A DNA stretch of 8,232 nt from Adhaeribacter sp. Its GTDB lineage: Bacteria; Bacteroidota; Bacteroidia; Cytophagales; Hymenobacteraceae. Position numbers and translations under genes: made by a program. The notes under the pieces are model-generated. The model had not been told where the DNA came from and searched no databases. It saw only the letters and a list, made by a program, of their open reading frames with translations. Location of the stretch: contig JAQBNV010000101.1 in the NCBI GenBank assembly GCA_028288395.1, positions 1-8,232 on the forward strand. Reading direction: 5' to 3'. Position 1 is the first letter of the stretch. Every line of letters begins with the position of its first letter. Below, in pieces: positions 1 through 6,320 of this stretch.

Positions 1-154
1 TATGATTATTGTCTGCATATGACTTTGATTTAACAATTAAATTTAAGGTATCTGTTTGTGTCTTAAAATTCCCTGTAAATTGTTTCAAAAGTTCTGGGCC
101 TTGTTCTTCTATTAAAAACTCCAATTCCAATTCGTCCTGGTTTTTTTTAAACAT
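1..154 (-). CDS. Partial hypothetical protein, N-terminal 51 codons (runs off left edge)
   Basis: On the minus strand an ATG at 154-152 opens a frame that stays open to the window edge, giving 51 complete codons. An in-frame stop (170-172) lies five codons before it, so this ATG is the first possible ATG start. The visible product begins MFKKNQDELELEFLIEEQ and is hydrophilic, with an acidic, probably helical stretch (residues 7-18) followed by a Lys/Thr/Asn-rich part. No signal peptide or membrane segment is visible, and I do not recognise the family. The composition looks more like a real protein than the overlapping plus-strand frame (9-230), which reads Ser/Asn/Phe-rich and is probably its shadow. 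A gene reading leftwards would also explain the AT-rich upstream spacer. No clear ribosome-binding site is present, as is usual in Bacteroidota. It could be a chance ORF. Confidence 0.45.
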   Translation of the reverse strand, partial: MFKKNQDELELEFLIEEQGPELLKQFTGNFKTQTDTLNLIVKSKSYADNNH

Positions 155-451
155 AAAGTTCTTAGTTGGTTATCATTTTCTTAAAATATCAGCTAACTCG
201 CGGATAAACGGAGTTCGTTCCGGTTATTAGCATTATTTTCGGAGTAATAACTACCCTTTCCCAGGATAAATCGTCTGATATTCGACAAGGGCAGCTAAGC
301 GGTTCACCCTTTTGCTAATATATTGTTCTTTTTATAAATTATCTAATGGGCCGGTTCTTTTCGTTCGGACAATTATTGCAATATCAAAATCTGCTTTTAA
401 CACCATCAGCCAGTTTTAAGGTAAGTGACAAATTGGTCAACCACCTTCCAC

Positions 452-489
452 TTTATAAGCGCCTTTTACCGGAATTATTTGCTTATAAA
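452..489. repeat. Inverted repeat, 9-bp stem
   Basis: TTTATAAGC (452-460) is the exact reverse complement of GCTTATAAA (481-489), with a 20-nt loop. It lies just before the palindrome at 495-508. The AT-rich stem makes it a weak hairpin. It could be part of an fbp 3' end or an operator, and chance is also possible. Confidence 0.4.
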
Positions 490-494
490 AGAAC

Positions 495-508
495 TTTAGG
501 TACCTAAA
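495..508. repeat. Perfect 14-bp palindrome
   Basis: TTTAGGTACCTAAA reads identically on both strands, with no spacer. Perfect palindromes of this kind are typical of dimeric-regulator operators. Here it sits about 340 bp upstream of the partial ORF start and about 320 bp past the fbp stop, so no target gene is obvious. Confidence 0.45.
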
Positions 509-830
509 TAAATATCTATGCCAGGAAGGAATTATTAGGCGTTTGCGTTCCAGGAATGTTTTTCTATGATTATTTAGGAGTCAGGAAGGCAGCACCAAAA
601 ATATTATTCGTTAGGTATCAGCTGGCGTTTGGGCTGGTAATAAGGTAATGAATATTTAGGCATGAACTGGTTTGCCCGGACCGACATCGGCACTTTACGG
701 TTTTAAACAGTCGGGCGAGATAAATACTTAAAGGTATTGTCACTCCGGCTTTTTATCAATATGCCCATGCGCGTCATATTTAACAAAAGTGGCAGGTTTA
801 TGCGAAACCAGGCGCCTAATCCGGTACAGT

Positions 831-1823
831 TTACCCCTGCATAATGGCCTGGGCTTTTGCTATCATATTTTTGGAGCCGGTAATAAAAGGGAGGCGTTGG
901 TGTAAGTTGGTGGGCTGAATCTCCAGCACCCGGGTCTGGCCATTGGTAGCTGTTCCGCCGGCCTGTTCGGCAATAAATGCGAGCGCGTTGCACTCGTACA
1001 ACAAACGTAGTTTGCCCTGAGGCGCTTTTTCGGTGGCCGGATATAAATAAATGCCGCCTTTTAATAAATTCCGATGAAAATCCCCGACCAGCGAACCAGT
1101 ATAACGGGCCGTCAGCGCTTCTTTCCGGCAATAATCCAGGTAAGCGCGGGTACCTTCGTCGAAATACCGGTAATTGCCTTCGTTGCAGGAATAGATATAT
1201 CCTTCTTCCGGAATCCGGATGTCCTGGTGCGAGAGAAAAAATTCGCCCAAAGAAGGCTCGTACGTAAAGCCGTTTACGCCGTTTCCGGTAGTATATACCA
1301 GCATGGTGCAAGGGCCATAAATAATGTAGCCAGCCGCCACCTGCTGCTCGCCCGGCTGTAAACAATCGCTGAGCAAACCATCTTCGCCCAATCCCGACTG
1401 CCGCCGGTAAATCGAAAATATGGTACCGATAGAAACGTTTACGTCGATATTAGATGAACCATCGAGCGGGTCCATGGCTACGATGTATTTACCCTGGCAG
1501 TTTCCGGTCTGAATCATTTCGTCGTCTTCTTCCGAAATAATAGTGCAAACTTCTCCGCCGTTCCGCAGCGCCCGGATAAACCGAATATTAGCGATTACAT
1601 CCAGTTTTTGCTGATCTTCCCCCTGAATATTCTGGCTGCCATACGCGCCGCTAATCCCGATTAACCCGGAATGATTTACTTCGCGGTTCACTATTTTGGC
1701 CGCCAACGCTAAGTCGCGCAGCAATTGCGATAGTTCTCCTGTGGCAAAAGGAAAATCCTCCTGGTTCCGCATGATAAACCGGTCGAGGGTGGTACCTACA
1801 GGTAAAGCTAATTTAGAATCCAT
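831..1823 (-). CDS. fbp: Fructose-1,6-bisphosphatase, class I
   Basis: This cytosolic enzyme hydrolyses fructose-1,6-bisphosphate to fructose-6-phosphate and phosphate, the committed step of gluconeogenesis. At 330 residues it matches the usual class I length. Family motifs appear in order: GED (68-70), the acidic metal-binding SEEDDE (97-102), the signature [10 protein letters not shown] (118-127), [13 protein letters not shown] (271-283) with the metal-ligand Glu278, and [11 protein letters not shown] near the C-terminus. Probable Mg2+ ligands by family comparison are Glu98/99, Asp118, Asp121 and Glu278. The ATG at 1823 gives the normal N-terminus (TTLDRFIM at 11-18). Its A-rich leader lacks a Shine-Dalgarno sequence, and a weak promoter-like TTG, 20 nt, TATCTGTT lies about 28-60 bp upstream. 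It is the last gene of a minus-strand run with wide gaps, so probably a separate transcript. Next to KDG/KDPG genes it suits growth on uronates, where hexoses must be rebuilt from trioses. Confidence 0.96.
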   Translation of the reverse strand: MDSKLALPVGTTLDRFIMRNQEDFPFATGELSQLLRDLALAAKIVNREVNHSGLIGISGAYGSQNIQGEDQQKLDVIANIRFIRALRNGGEVCTIISEEDDEMIQTGNCQGKYIVAMDPLDGSSNIDVNVSIGTIFSIYRRQSGLGEDGLLSDCLQPGEQQVAAGYIIYGPCTMLVYTTGNGVNGFTYEPSLGEFFLSHQDIRIPEEGYIYSCNEGNYRYFDEGTRAYLDYCRKEALTARYTGSLVGDFHRNLLKGGIYLYPATEKAPQGKLRLLYECNALAFIAEQAGGTATNGQTRVLEIQPTNLHQRLPFITGSKNMIAKAQAIMQG

Positions 1824-1870
1824 GGTCCTGTTTATTTTAAAGAAGCAAACAGATATCTTTTCAACCGGCT

Positions 1871-1909
1871 CCGGGCAAATCCAATGAACGGCGCAAGCAC
1901 ACTGCCCGG
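1871..1909. repeat. GC-rich 7-bp inverted repeat upstream of fbp
   Basis: CCGGGCA (1871-1877) pairs with TGCCCGG (1903-1909) across 25 nt. It lies between the stop of the SnoaL-like gene and the fbp start, about 48 bp upstream of the fbp ATG. No T-run follows on the minus strand, so an upstream regulatory structure is about as likely as a terminator for the preceding gene. Confidence 0.4.
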
Positions 1910-1960
1910 GCCTTTGTTAATAGCCACAAACCGGATACAGACGGGTTAAATATTCTGGCT

Positions 1961-2389
1961 TTAAATTTTTACCGCCTGGCGGGCCAGCAGTTTCCATTGG
2001 CCCTGCTGTTTTTGCCAAATTAATAAAACGGCCAGTTTAACGTTTGCGGCTACCCCGCCATTGTTGGTCGTGGCAGCTAAATTATGCCGCACAATGGCCG
2101 CATTGCCGGCTATCTTTATTGTTTGCTCACTTAAATCTATCTTCACAAAATCCGACTCGCCACTCACAATGGCCTGCACAAAAGCCGCCTTGTCTTCTAC
2201 CTTGCCGCTCGAGTGCCCGTAGCTGAGTTCGGGTGCCGCAATATTAGTTAGTGTCGTTTTATCGCCGTTTACCATGCCCGTTTTAAGTTTTTCTACCGCC
2301 TGCGCCACCTCTTTTTCTTCTTTGGTTTGGGCCGCCGCGGGGGCGCTAAAAGTTAAGCACGATACAATGGCTAAAAGAATCCATTTCAT
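1961..2389 (-). CDS. Exported SnoaL/DUF4440-like (NTF2 fold) protein
   Basis: This is a 142-residue protein with an N-terminal signal peptide: MK, a hydrophobic core (about 3-16), and a likely signal peptidase I site after the Ala18-Ala19-Ala20 run, before Gln21. The mature part resembles the small cone-shaped SnoaL-like/DUF4440 family: an N-terminal helix (EEKEVAQAVEKLKTGMVNGD), the LSYGHSSGKVEDKAAFVQAI segment (55-74) typical of this group, and a C-terminal sheet ending in IWQKQQGQWKLLARQAVKI. Family members are ligand-binding proteins or enzymes of varied or unknown activity, usually periplasmic when exported, and no substrate can be assigned. The motif IVSC at 8-11 fits a lipobox, but it comes too early for a normal lipoprotein signal. 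Gaps of 137 bp to fbp and 272 bp to exuT argue for independent transcription. A role in uronate use is possible only by proximity. Confidence 0.8.
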   Translation of the reverse strand: MKWILLAIVSCLTFSAPAAAQTKEEKEVAQAVEKLKTGMVNGDKTTLTNIAAPELSYGHSSGKVEDKAAFVQAIVSGESDFVKIDLSEQTIKIAGNAAIVRHNLAATTNNGGVAANVKLAVLLIWQKQQGQWKLLARQAVKI

Positions 2390-2448
2390 ATAAACTGGTT
2401 TTGGTGATTATTTATTAATTCTGAATAAAAATGATTGCCGGGTATAAA

Positions 2449-2468
2449 ACCAGGTTTTAATACCTGGT
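2449..2468. repeat. Hairpin upstream of the SnoaL-like gene
   Basis: ACCAGGT (2449-2455) and ACCTGGT (2462-2468) are perfect complements around a 6-nt loop. They overlap a second symmetric element, AAAACC-A-GGTTTT (2446-2458), so alternative pairings exist. It is 60-80 bp upstream of the minus-strand start at 2389, a sensible place for an operator. Confidence 0.45.
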
Positions 2469-2495
2469 AACCAAAAAGATAATATTGGGGAATGA

Positions 2496-2517
2496 AGCCC
2501 TATCTAAACCAAGGGCT
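2496..2517. repeat. Small 6-bp GC-rich hairpin
   Basis: AGCCCT (2496-2501) pairs with AGGGCT (2512-2517) around a 10-nt loop. No T-run follows on either strand. It may be part of the exuT 3' region or chance. Confidence 0.3.
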
Positions 2518-2588
2518 GTATAATGCTACTTACTGTTATTACAAAAAAATTATTAGCATAATAGCAGATTAAAAATCCGGGGCGCTAT

Positions 2589-2613
2589 CGGACGAGATTA
2601 CAAATCTCGTCCG
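2589..2613. repeat. REP-like palindrome, 11-bp perfect stem with ACA loop
   Basis: CGGACGAGATT (2589-2599), loop ACA, then AATCTCGTCCG (2603-2613) form a perfect 11-bp stem with a 3-nt loop. It lies about 50 bp past the exuT stop in that gene's direction of transcription. No T-tract follows directly on the minus strand, so it is not a classic terminator. Short GC-rich palindromes of this design resemble REP elements, including those mobilised by REP-associated tyrosine transposases. Membership of a dispersed family is inferred, since only one copy is in the window. Confidence 0.6.
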
Positions 2614-2661
2614 GCCTCCTCTAAAAGCTAAATTGATGTAGCACCTGGTTAAACGGACTGT

Positions 2662-4014
2662 TTAAATATTAACGGGTTTCATGCGGGGCACCAAGGTGTG
2701 CATGATAAACCAGGCCAGCAAATAAGCGCCTCCGCAAATCAGGAACATGATAAAATAGGCGGTTTCGAGCTGGTTGATGCTTTCGTAATACACAAACATG
2801 CGCTTTTGTACCAGCGCCGACAACAAAATACCCCCCAGGCCGCCGGCCATGCCGCCCAAACCCGTAACGGATGCCACCGCTTTTTTAGGAAACATATCCG
2901 AAACGGTGGTAAAAATATTGGCGCTCCAGGCCTGGTGCGCTGCCGCCGCCAAACCAATTACCATTACCGCCAGCCACATATTGATGCTTCCTAATTCCTG
3001 GGCAAAAACAATAGGCAAAACCAAAATGGCATAAACCAGCATCGAGGTTTTGCGAGCCCGGAAAACCGGCCAGCCCATTTGAATAAATTTAAGCGGAACC
3101 CAGCCCCCGCCCACGCTTCCTACACTCGAAATGGTATACACCAGGGCTACCGGCCACATAATATCTAAACCCCGGATGCCGTATTGTTTGTCCAGGAAAT
3201 CGGGCAGCCAGAACAAATAGAACCACCAAACCGGATCGGTTAAGAATTTGCCTATTACAAAAGCCCAGGTTTGCCGGAAACCCAGCAATTTAAGCCAAGG
3301 CACTTTGGCATCTGTTTTCACGGACACCGCAGCCAAATCATCTACATCGCTGTGAATGTAATCAAACTCGGCTTTCGTAAGGCGGGCTTGCCGGGCCGGT
3401 AATTCATACATCATTAGCCATACGACTACCCAGATAAACCCGATAGAACCGGTTAAAATAAAGGCCCATTTCCAACCCAGGGTTTCGGCAATTAACGGTA
3501 CCGTCAGCGGCGCAATAATAGCGCCCACATTCGACCCGGAATTAAAAATACCGGTAGCAAAAGCTCTTTCCTTTTTCGGAAACCACTCGGCTGTTGCTTT
3601 GATGGCCGCCGGGAAGTTACCAGCCTCGGTAACGCCCAAAAAGGCCCGGGCAACGGCAAAACCAAAAGTGCTTGCAACAAACGCATGACCAACCGCCGCC
3701 ACACTCCACAAAAAGGTAGCTAAGGCATAACCCATTTTAGTACCCAGCCTATCGATGAGCTGCCCGGCCCCTACCATGCCCAGGGCATAGGCAAACTTGA
3801 AGGCAATTTCTATATCGGCATAATCTCCGGACGTCCAGCTAAACTCTTCGGTCAGGTAAGGTTTAAGCAAGGCAATTACGGCCCGATCCAGGTAGTTGAT
3901 GGTGGTAGCAAAAAATAACAGGGAACAAATGGTCCAGCGGTATTTGCCCATTTTATCCGGCGGTTGAACCGGATTTTGGGGCGTCGACGGAGAGGTGGTG
4001 GATGTGCGCTGCAT
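2662..4014 (-). CDS. exuT: MFS hexuronate transporter, ExuT-like (anion:cation symporter family)
   Basis: This inner-membrane permease probably imports glucuronate and/or galacturonate with protons. It has 450 residues and about 12 hydrophobic segments in two halves separated by a cytoplasmic loop (about 205-245). Diagnostic ACS-family features are NYLDR (40-44) in TM1, the motif-A-like GQLIDRLGTKMGY (84-96) between TM2 and TM3, and the conserved block from FLGVTEAGNFPAAIKAT (125-141) through EWFPKKERA to FNSGSNVGAIIAPL (157-170). The second half carries HQAWSANIFTTVSDMFP (360-376) and a Gly-rich GLGGMAGGLGG (385-395). The first 21 residues form a Ser/Thr/Pro-rich tail, and Met22 is an alternative start. 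It is transcribed in the same direction as eda and sits 213 bp downstream of it, with an inverted repeat in the gap, so co-transcription is uncertain. The neighbouring KDG pathway genes favour hexuronate over other acidic sugars, but substrates such as unsaturated uronate or KDG itself cannot be excluded. Confidence 0.88.
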   Translation of the reverse strand: MQRTSTTSPSTPQNPVQPPDKMGKYRWTICSLLFFATTINYLDRAVIALLKPYLTEEFSWTSGDYADIEIAFKFAYALGMVGAGQLIDRLGTKMGYALATFLWSVAAVGHAFVASTFGFAVARAFLGVTEAGNFPAAIKATAEWFPKKERAFATGIFNSGSNVGAIIAPLTVPLIAETLGWKWAFILTGSIGFIWVVVWLMMYELPARQARLTKAEFDYIHSDVDDLAAVSVKTDAKVPWLKLLGFRQTWAFVIGKFLTDPVWWFYLFWLPDFLDKQYGIRGLDIMWPVALVYTISSVGSVGGGWVPLKFIQMGWPVFRARKTSMLVYAILVLPIVFAQELGSINMWLAVMVIGLAAAAHQAWSANIFTTVSDMFPKKAVASVTGLGGMAGGLGGILLSALVQKRMFVYYESINQLETAYFIMFLICGGAYLLAWFIMHTLVPRMKPVNI

Positions 4015-4034
4015 GGGTTAAATAAATTAGTAAG

Positions 4035-4221
4035 TATGAATTAGAAAGTATGAATTGAAAAAGAAATCAATCCATTTATAATTATGAGTCAGAAATTAAA
4101 TTCAAACAATGCTTATTTTATGCTCAAGGAGTTTAATCAGATTGTTCTCTCTTCATCTGAATCTAAAGATAGGTATTTATGAATCAACCTCTAATTCATA
4201 ATTCATAATTTCTAATTCATA
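4035..4221. repeat. Long-range inverted repeat in the exuT-eda gap
   Basis: The 22 bases at 4035-4056 (starting TATGAATTAGAAA) match the reverse complement of 4200-4221 at 21 of 22 positions, with a 143-bp spacer. The right arm also contains directly repeated TAATTCATAAT units and ends 6 bp from the eda stop codon. The pair nearly spans the whole 213-bp gap between eda and exuT. It could be a small non-autonomous element (MITE-like), a simple AT-rich repeat that has expanded, or a long stem that forms in an eda-exuT transcript. No open reading frame or transposase is inside. Confidence 0.6.
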
Positions 4222-4227
4222 ATAATT

Positions 4228-4890
4228 TTAACCCCGGACGGATTTAATGATAGCGGCTGCTTCTTTGGTGAGCGCTTCTATTTGGGCATAGTTCTGTTGC
4301 TCGAGCAAGGGTTTACTAATGAGTTTGCTGCCCATGCCTACAGCACAAACCCCGGCCTTAAACCAACCGGCAATATTTTCCTTATCTAAATCAACGCCGC
4401 CGGTAGGCATAAATAATAAATCGGGAAATAATTCTTTTACCGCCGACAGGAAAGCCGTTCCTAAAATATTGCCGGGAAATAATTTAATTAGTTTGGCGCC
4501 CAGTTGTTCGGCCCGGATTATTTCGGTGGGAGTCATACAACCAGGTACCCACAGCATATCGTTTTTATCGGCTACCGCAGCGGCATCTTCTACCAAACCG
4601 GGGCTGATAATATAATGGGCGCCGGCATCGATAAAGGACTGGGCGGAAGCTGCGTTTTTGATGGTACCTACTCCTAAATACATGCCTTCCAGTTCGGTGT
4701 CGCAAACCTGGCGCATTTTTTCAAAATTCTTTAAAGCCGCTTCGCCCCGGTTGGTATATTCTACAGTTCTGATACCGGCATTGTATAAAGCCCGTAATAC
4801 TTCGATGCTAACTTCCGGATCTTTATAAAAAAATAAAGGCAGAAATCCCTGTTGCGGGATTAATTGTAGAATGTGCGATTTTTTATCCAT
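4228..4890 (-). CDS. eda: KDPG/KHG aldolase (2-keto-3-deoxy-6-phosphogluconate aldolase)
   Basis: This class I aldolase cleaves 2-keto-3-deoxy-6-phosphogluconate to pyruvate and glyceraldehyde-3-phosphate, the last step of hexuronate breakdown and of the Entner-Doudoroff pathway. It may also act on 4-hydroxy-2-oxoglutarate. At 220 residues it is a single TIM barrel of normal length. By alignment with the well-studied E. coli enzyme I assign Glu44 in VEYTNRG (43-49) as the catalytic acid/base, Arg48 and Thr76 (GVGTI) as substrate contacts, and Lys136 in IKLFPGN as the Schiff-base lysine. PTGGV (162-166) and GMGSKL (185-190) form the phosphate site. EYTNRG and FPGN replace the E. coli EVTLR and FPAE, which fits the Bacteroidota-type subfamily. 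The ATG at 4890 follows an A-rich leader. The gene is divergent from kdgK, whose product supplies its substrate, across a 281-bp shared control region. Confidence 0.95.
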   Translation of the reverse strand: MDKKSHILQLIPQQGFLPLFFYKDPEVSIEVLRALYNAGIRTVEYTNRGEAALKNFEKMRQVCDTELEGMYLGVGTIKNAASAQSFIDAGAHYIISPGLVEDAAAVADKNDMLWVPGCMTPTEIIRAEQLGAKLIKLFPGNILGTAFLSAVKELFPDLLFMPTGGVDLDKENIAGWFKAGVCAVGMGSKLISKPLLEQQNYAQIEALTKEAAAIIKSVRG

Positions 4891-4930
4891 AAGTGTTCTT
4901 TTTTTAATTAATACAATAATAGAAGTAATT

Positions 4931-4952
4931 ATTAATTTATCATTAATTTATC
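4931..4952. repeat. Tandem duplication of an 11-bp unit in the eda leader
   Basis: ATTAATTTATC occurs twice in direct tandem (4931-4941 and 4942-4952), 41-62 bp upstream of the eda start. The 11-bp period is about one helical turn, so two protein copies could bind the same face. In DNA this AT-rich, replication slippage is an equally good explanation. Confidence 0.5.
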
Positions 4953-5039
4953 ATCTGAAAAAAAACCAACTGGCTTTCCATTTAAATATTAACAAAGGCT
5001 AAATATAATAAATTGACAGGCATTAATCTGTATAAATAG

Positions 5040-5070
5040 TTGCCGACAAAAAAACAATTGCCCATCTTTG
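5040..5070 (+). promoter_or_regulatory. Bacteroidota-type promoter of kdgK
   Basis: TTG (5040-5042), a 20-nt spacer, and CATCTTTG (5063-5070) match the Bacteroidota primary-sigma consensus TTG-N19-21-TAnnTTTG at all but one specified base. Transcription would start near 5076, leaving a leader of roughly 95 nt before the kdgK ATG. A weak ACAG-N8-CTGT dyad (5016-5031) lies directly upstream and could bind an activator or repressor. The assignment rests on sequence match and position only. Confidence 0.6.
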
Positions 5071-5085
5071 TTTGCTTTAAGAAGT

Positions 5086-5125
5086 AAAATTTAAAACAGA
5101 TTTTAATACCCGCGTTTTTAATTTT
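5086..5125 (+). repeat. Imperfect AT-rich hairpin in the kdgK leader
   Basis: AAAATTTAAAAC (5086-5097) pairs with GTTTTTAATTTT (5114-5125) at 11 of 12 positions around a 16-nt loop. It lies within the predicted 5' leader of kdgK, before T-rich runs (about 5137-5150). It could be a leader structure, but in sequence this AT-rich it may be chance. Confidence 0.3.
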
Positions 5126-5171
5126 ATCAGAAACCTTTTTTATTTTTTTAATCAAAACCTTAAAATCCATT

Positions 5172-6197
5172 ATGCCAAAAAAAGTAGTAACCCTCGGAGA
5201 AATAATGCTGCGCTTATCTACTCCAGATTTTAAAAGATTTGTTCAGGCTGACACTTTTGATGTTACCTACGGTGGCGGCGAAGCTAACGTAGCGGCGGCT
5301 ATTTGTAATTACGGCGAAAACGGCACTTTTGTAACCAAAGTACCTGATAATCCCATTGGGCAGGCAGCCATTAACCATTTACGGCGGTTTGGTGTCGATA
5401 CCCAGTATATTGCCCGGGGTGGTCAGCGTTTAGGCATTTATTTTCTGGAGCCAGGCGCTTCGATGCGGGCTTCGCAGGTGGTTTACGACCGGGCCGGCGC
5501 TTCTATTGCCGATGTGGATGTAAGTGAGTTTGATTTTGACAAAATTTTTGAAGGAGCTGATTGGTTCCATACAACCGGTATTACGCCGGCGCTCAGCGAC
5601 AAAGCCGCCGCCCTTACCGAAGCGGCCTTAAAAGCAGCTAAAGCCAAAGGTATTACCACCAGCATTGACCTGAACTATCGCAAAAAATTGTGGACGAAAG
5701 AAAAAGCCCGCGAAGTGATGACCCGCCTTTGCCAGTACGTAGACGTTTGTATCGGCAACGAGGAAGATGCTGATACTACTTTAGGTTTTAAAAGCGAAGG
5801 CACCGATATTACCAAAGGGGAATTAAACCTGGAAGGTTACAAAGATGTGTTTAAGCAAATGCAAGAGAAATTTGGCTTTAAATATATTGCGTCTACCCTG
5901 CGCGAAAGCCACAGTGCCTCCGATAATGGCTGGAGTGCATTGGTTTACGATGGCACCGAGTTTTACCACACGAAACAATACGAAGTACGCATCGTGGATC
6001 GCGTAGGCAGCGGCGACTCTTTTGCGAGTGGTTTTATTTACGGTTTGGTTACTGGTATGCCCATGAACCAGGCTGCTGAGTTTGGCGTAGGCGCTTCGGC
6101 TTTGAAACACACCATTCCGGGCGACCTGAACCACGCTACCCGCAAAGAAGTAATCGACCTGATAGAAGGTGATGCTTCCGGACGCGTACAGCGGTAA
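5172..6197 (+). CDS. kdgK: 2-keto-3-deoxygluconate (KDG) kinase, PfkB family
   Basis: This cytosolic enzyme phosphorylates KDG with ATP to KDPG, the substrate of the divergently encoded Eda. Its 341 residues are somewhat longer than usual KDG kinases (about 310-320), mainly through an insert around 206-228. Ribokinase-family landmarks are the N-terminal LGEIMLRLS, the sugar-binding YGGGEANVAAA (33-43), GIYFLE (88-93), VVYDRAGAS (103-111), SIDLNYRKKLW (164-174) and the anion-hole DRVGSGDSFASGF (276-288), in which Asp282 is the catalytic base. Tyr105, Arg107 and Arg170 match the residues that bind the KDG carboxylate and keto groups in characterised KDG kinases. The ATG at 5172 is preceded by a 96-nt AT-rich leader and a good promoter, and a strong terminator follows 71 bp after the stop. 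Other PfkB specificities are possible, but the pathway context supports KDG. Confidence 0.9.
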   Translation: MPKKVVTLGEIMLRLSTPDFKRFVQADTFDVTYGGGEANVAAAICNYGENGTFVTKVPDNPIGQAAINHLRRFGVDTQYIARGGQRLGIYFLEPGASMRASQVVYDRAGASIADVDVSEFDFDKIFEGADWFHTTGITPALSDKAAALTEAALKAAKAKGITTSIDLNYRKKLWTKEKAREVMTRLCQYVDVCIGNEEDADTTLGFKSEGTDITKGELNLEGYKDVFKQMQEKFGFKYIASTLRESHSASDNGWSALVYDGTEFYHTKQYEVRIVDRVGSGDSFASGFIYGLVTGMPMNQAAEFGVGASALKHTIPGDLNHATRKEVIDLIEGDASGRVQR

Positions 6198-6209
6198 TAA
6201 TTTAGTTAA

Positions 6210-6254
6210 AAGTTGAAAGTTGGGTGTTGTTTTACCTCGCTAGATTTTCAACTT
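6210..6254. repeat. 9-bp inverted repeat just after kdgK
   Basis: AAGTTGAAA (6210-6218) pairs perfectly with TTTCAACTT (6246-6254) around a 27-nt loop, 12 bp past the kdgK stop. It precedes the strong terminator at 6269-6320 and may stabilise the transcript 3' end. By itself it lacks a T-run. Confidence 0.45.
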
Positions 6255-6268
6255 AAAACACAACATAC

Positions 6269-6320
6269 GCTAAAATAAAAATCCGTCTGGCTATTGGGTG
6301 AGGCGGATTTTTATTTTAGC
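6269..6320 (+). terminator. Rho-independent terminator of kdgK
   Basis: A 17-bp perfect stem (6269-6285 with 6304-6320) extends by three further pairs, one a G-U wobble, around a 12-nt loop (6289-6300). The 3' arm starts CGG and runs into ATTTTTATTTTAG, giving the U-rich end of a classic terminator. The stem is symmetric, so the minus strand also reads as a terminator. It lies 71 bp past the kdgK stop and should separate kdgK from yhcH transcription. Confidence 0.85.

Larger units (their letters stand above)
155..830. other. Gene-poor intergenic stretch (about 680 bp)
   Basis: I find no convincing coding region here: all frames are broken by frequent stops, and the longest pieces (for example about 508-645 on the plus strand) have no recognisable protein character. 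The stretch separates the 3' end of fbp from the start of the partial ORF at the left edge, so it should hold the promoter of that ORF and the terminator of fbp. I could not identify either with confidence. It does contain an inverted repeat (452-489) and a 14-bp perfect palindrome (495-508), listed separately. No tRNA cloverleaf was found. It may be a decayed gene, but no remnant is recognisable. Confidence 0.6.
2390..2661. other. Intergenic spacer with several hairpins
   Basis: This 272-bp spacer lies between the start of the SnoaL-like gene and the exuT stop and has no plausible ORF. It holds three inverted repeats: ACCAGGT/ACCTGGT at 2449-2468, AGCCCT/AGGGCT at 2496-2517, and the strong palindromic element at 2589-2613. 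The promoter of the SnoaL-like gene and the terminator of exuT should both lie here. A TATCTTTT (minus strand, about 2477-2484) resembles a Bacteroidota -7 element but lacks a correctly spaced TTG. Confidence 0.6.
4891..5171. promoter_or_regulatory. Divergent eda/kdgK control region
   Basis: This very AT-rich 281-bp spacer separates two outward-facing genes of the same pathway and must hold both promoters. The kdgK-side promoter (5040-5070) is convincing. On the eda side I see only a loose candidate (minus strand TAGCCTTTG near 4995-5003, without a good TTG partner). Other structure includes an 11-bp tandem repeat in the eda leader (4931-4952), a short ACAG-N8-CTGT dyad (5016-5031) just upstream of the kdgK -33 element, and an AT-only inverted repeat in the kdgK leader. 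A shared regulator binding in the middle would fit, but no gene for one is in the window. Confidence 0.6.

Noticed and set aside
9..230. 73-codon plus-strand frame at the left edge
   Set aside because: Low-complexity Ser/Asn/Phe composition with no protein-like pattern; the opposite strand gives a better candidate.
181..235. tRNA-like stem near GGAGTTCGTTCCGG
   Set aside because: A T-arm-like piece is visible, but no anticodon arm, acceptor stem or CCA-proximal pairing can be built around it.
703..1365. 220-codon minus-strand frame overlapping fbp
   Set aside because: It lies out of frame inside fbp and is Arg/Gly-rich with no recognisable domain. The class I FBPase frame over the same bases has all family motifs.
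2357..2359. Cys11 of the SnoaL-like protein as a lipoprotein attachment site
   Set aside because: IVSC fits the lipobox pattern, but only ten residues precede it and a better signal peptidase I site follows at Ala20.
5011..5037. TTGACA...TATAAAT as an E. coli-type sigma-70 promoter for kdgK
   Set aside because: The spacing is only 12 nt, too short, and the Bacteroidota-type promoter just downstream fits better.
4982..5170. 62-codon minus-strand frame in the divergent region
   Set aside because: Lys/Ile/Phe-rich product typical of AT-rich noncoding DNA, and it overlaps the kdgK promoter and leader.
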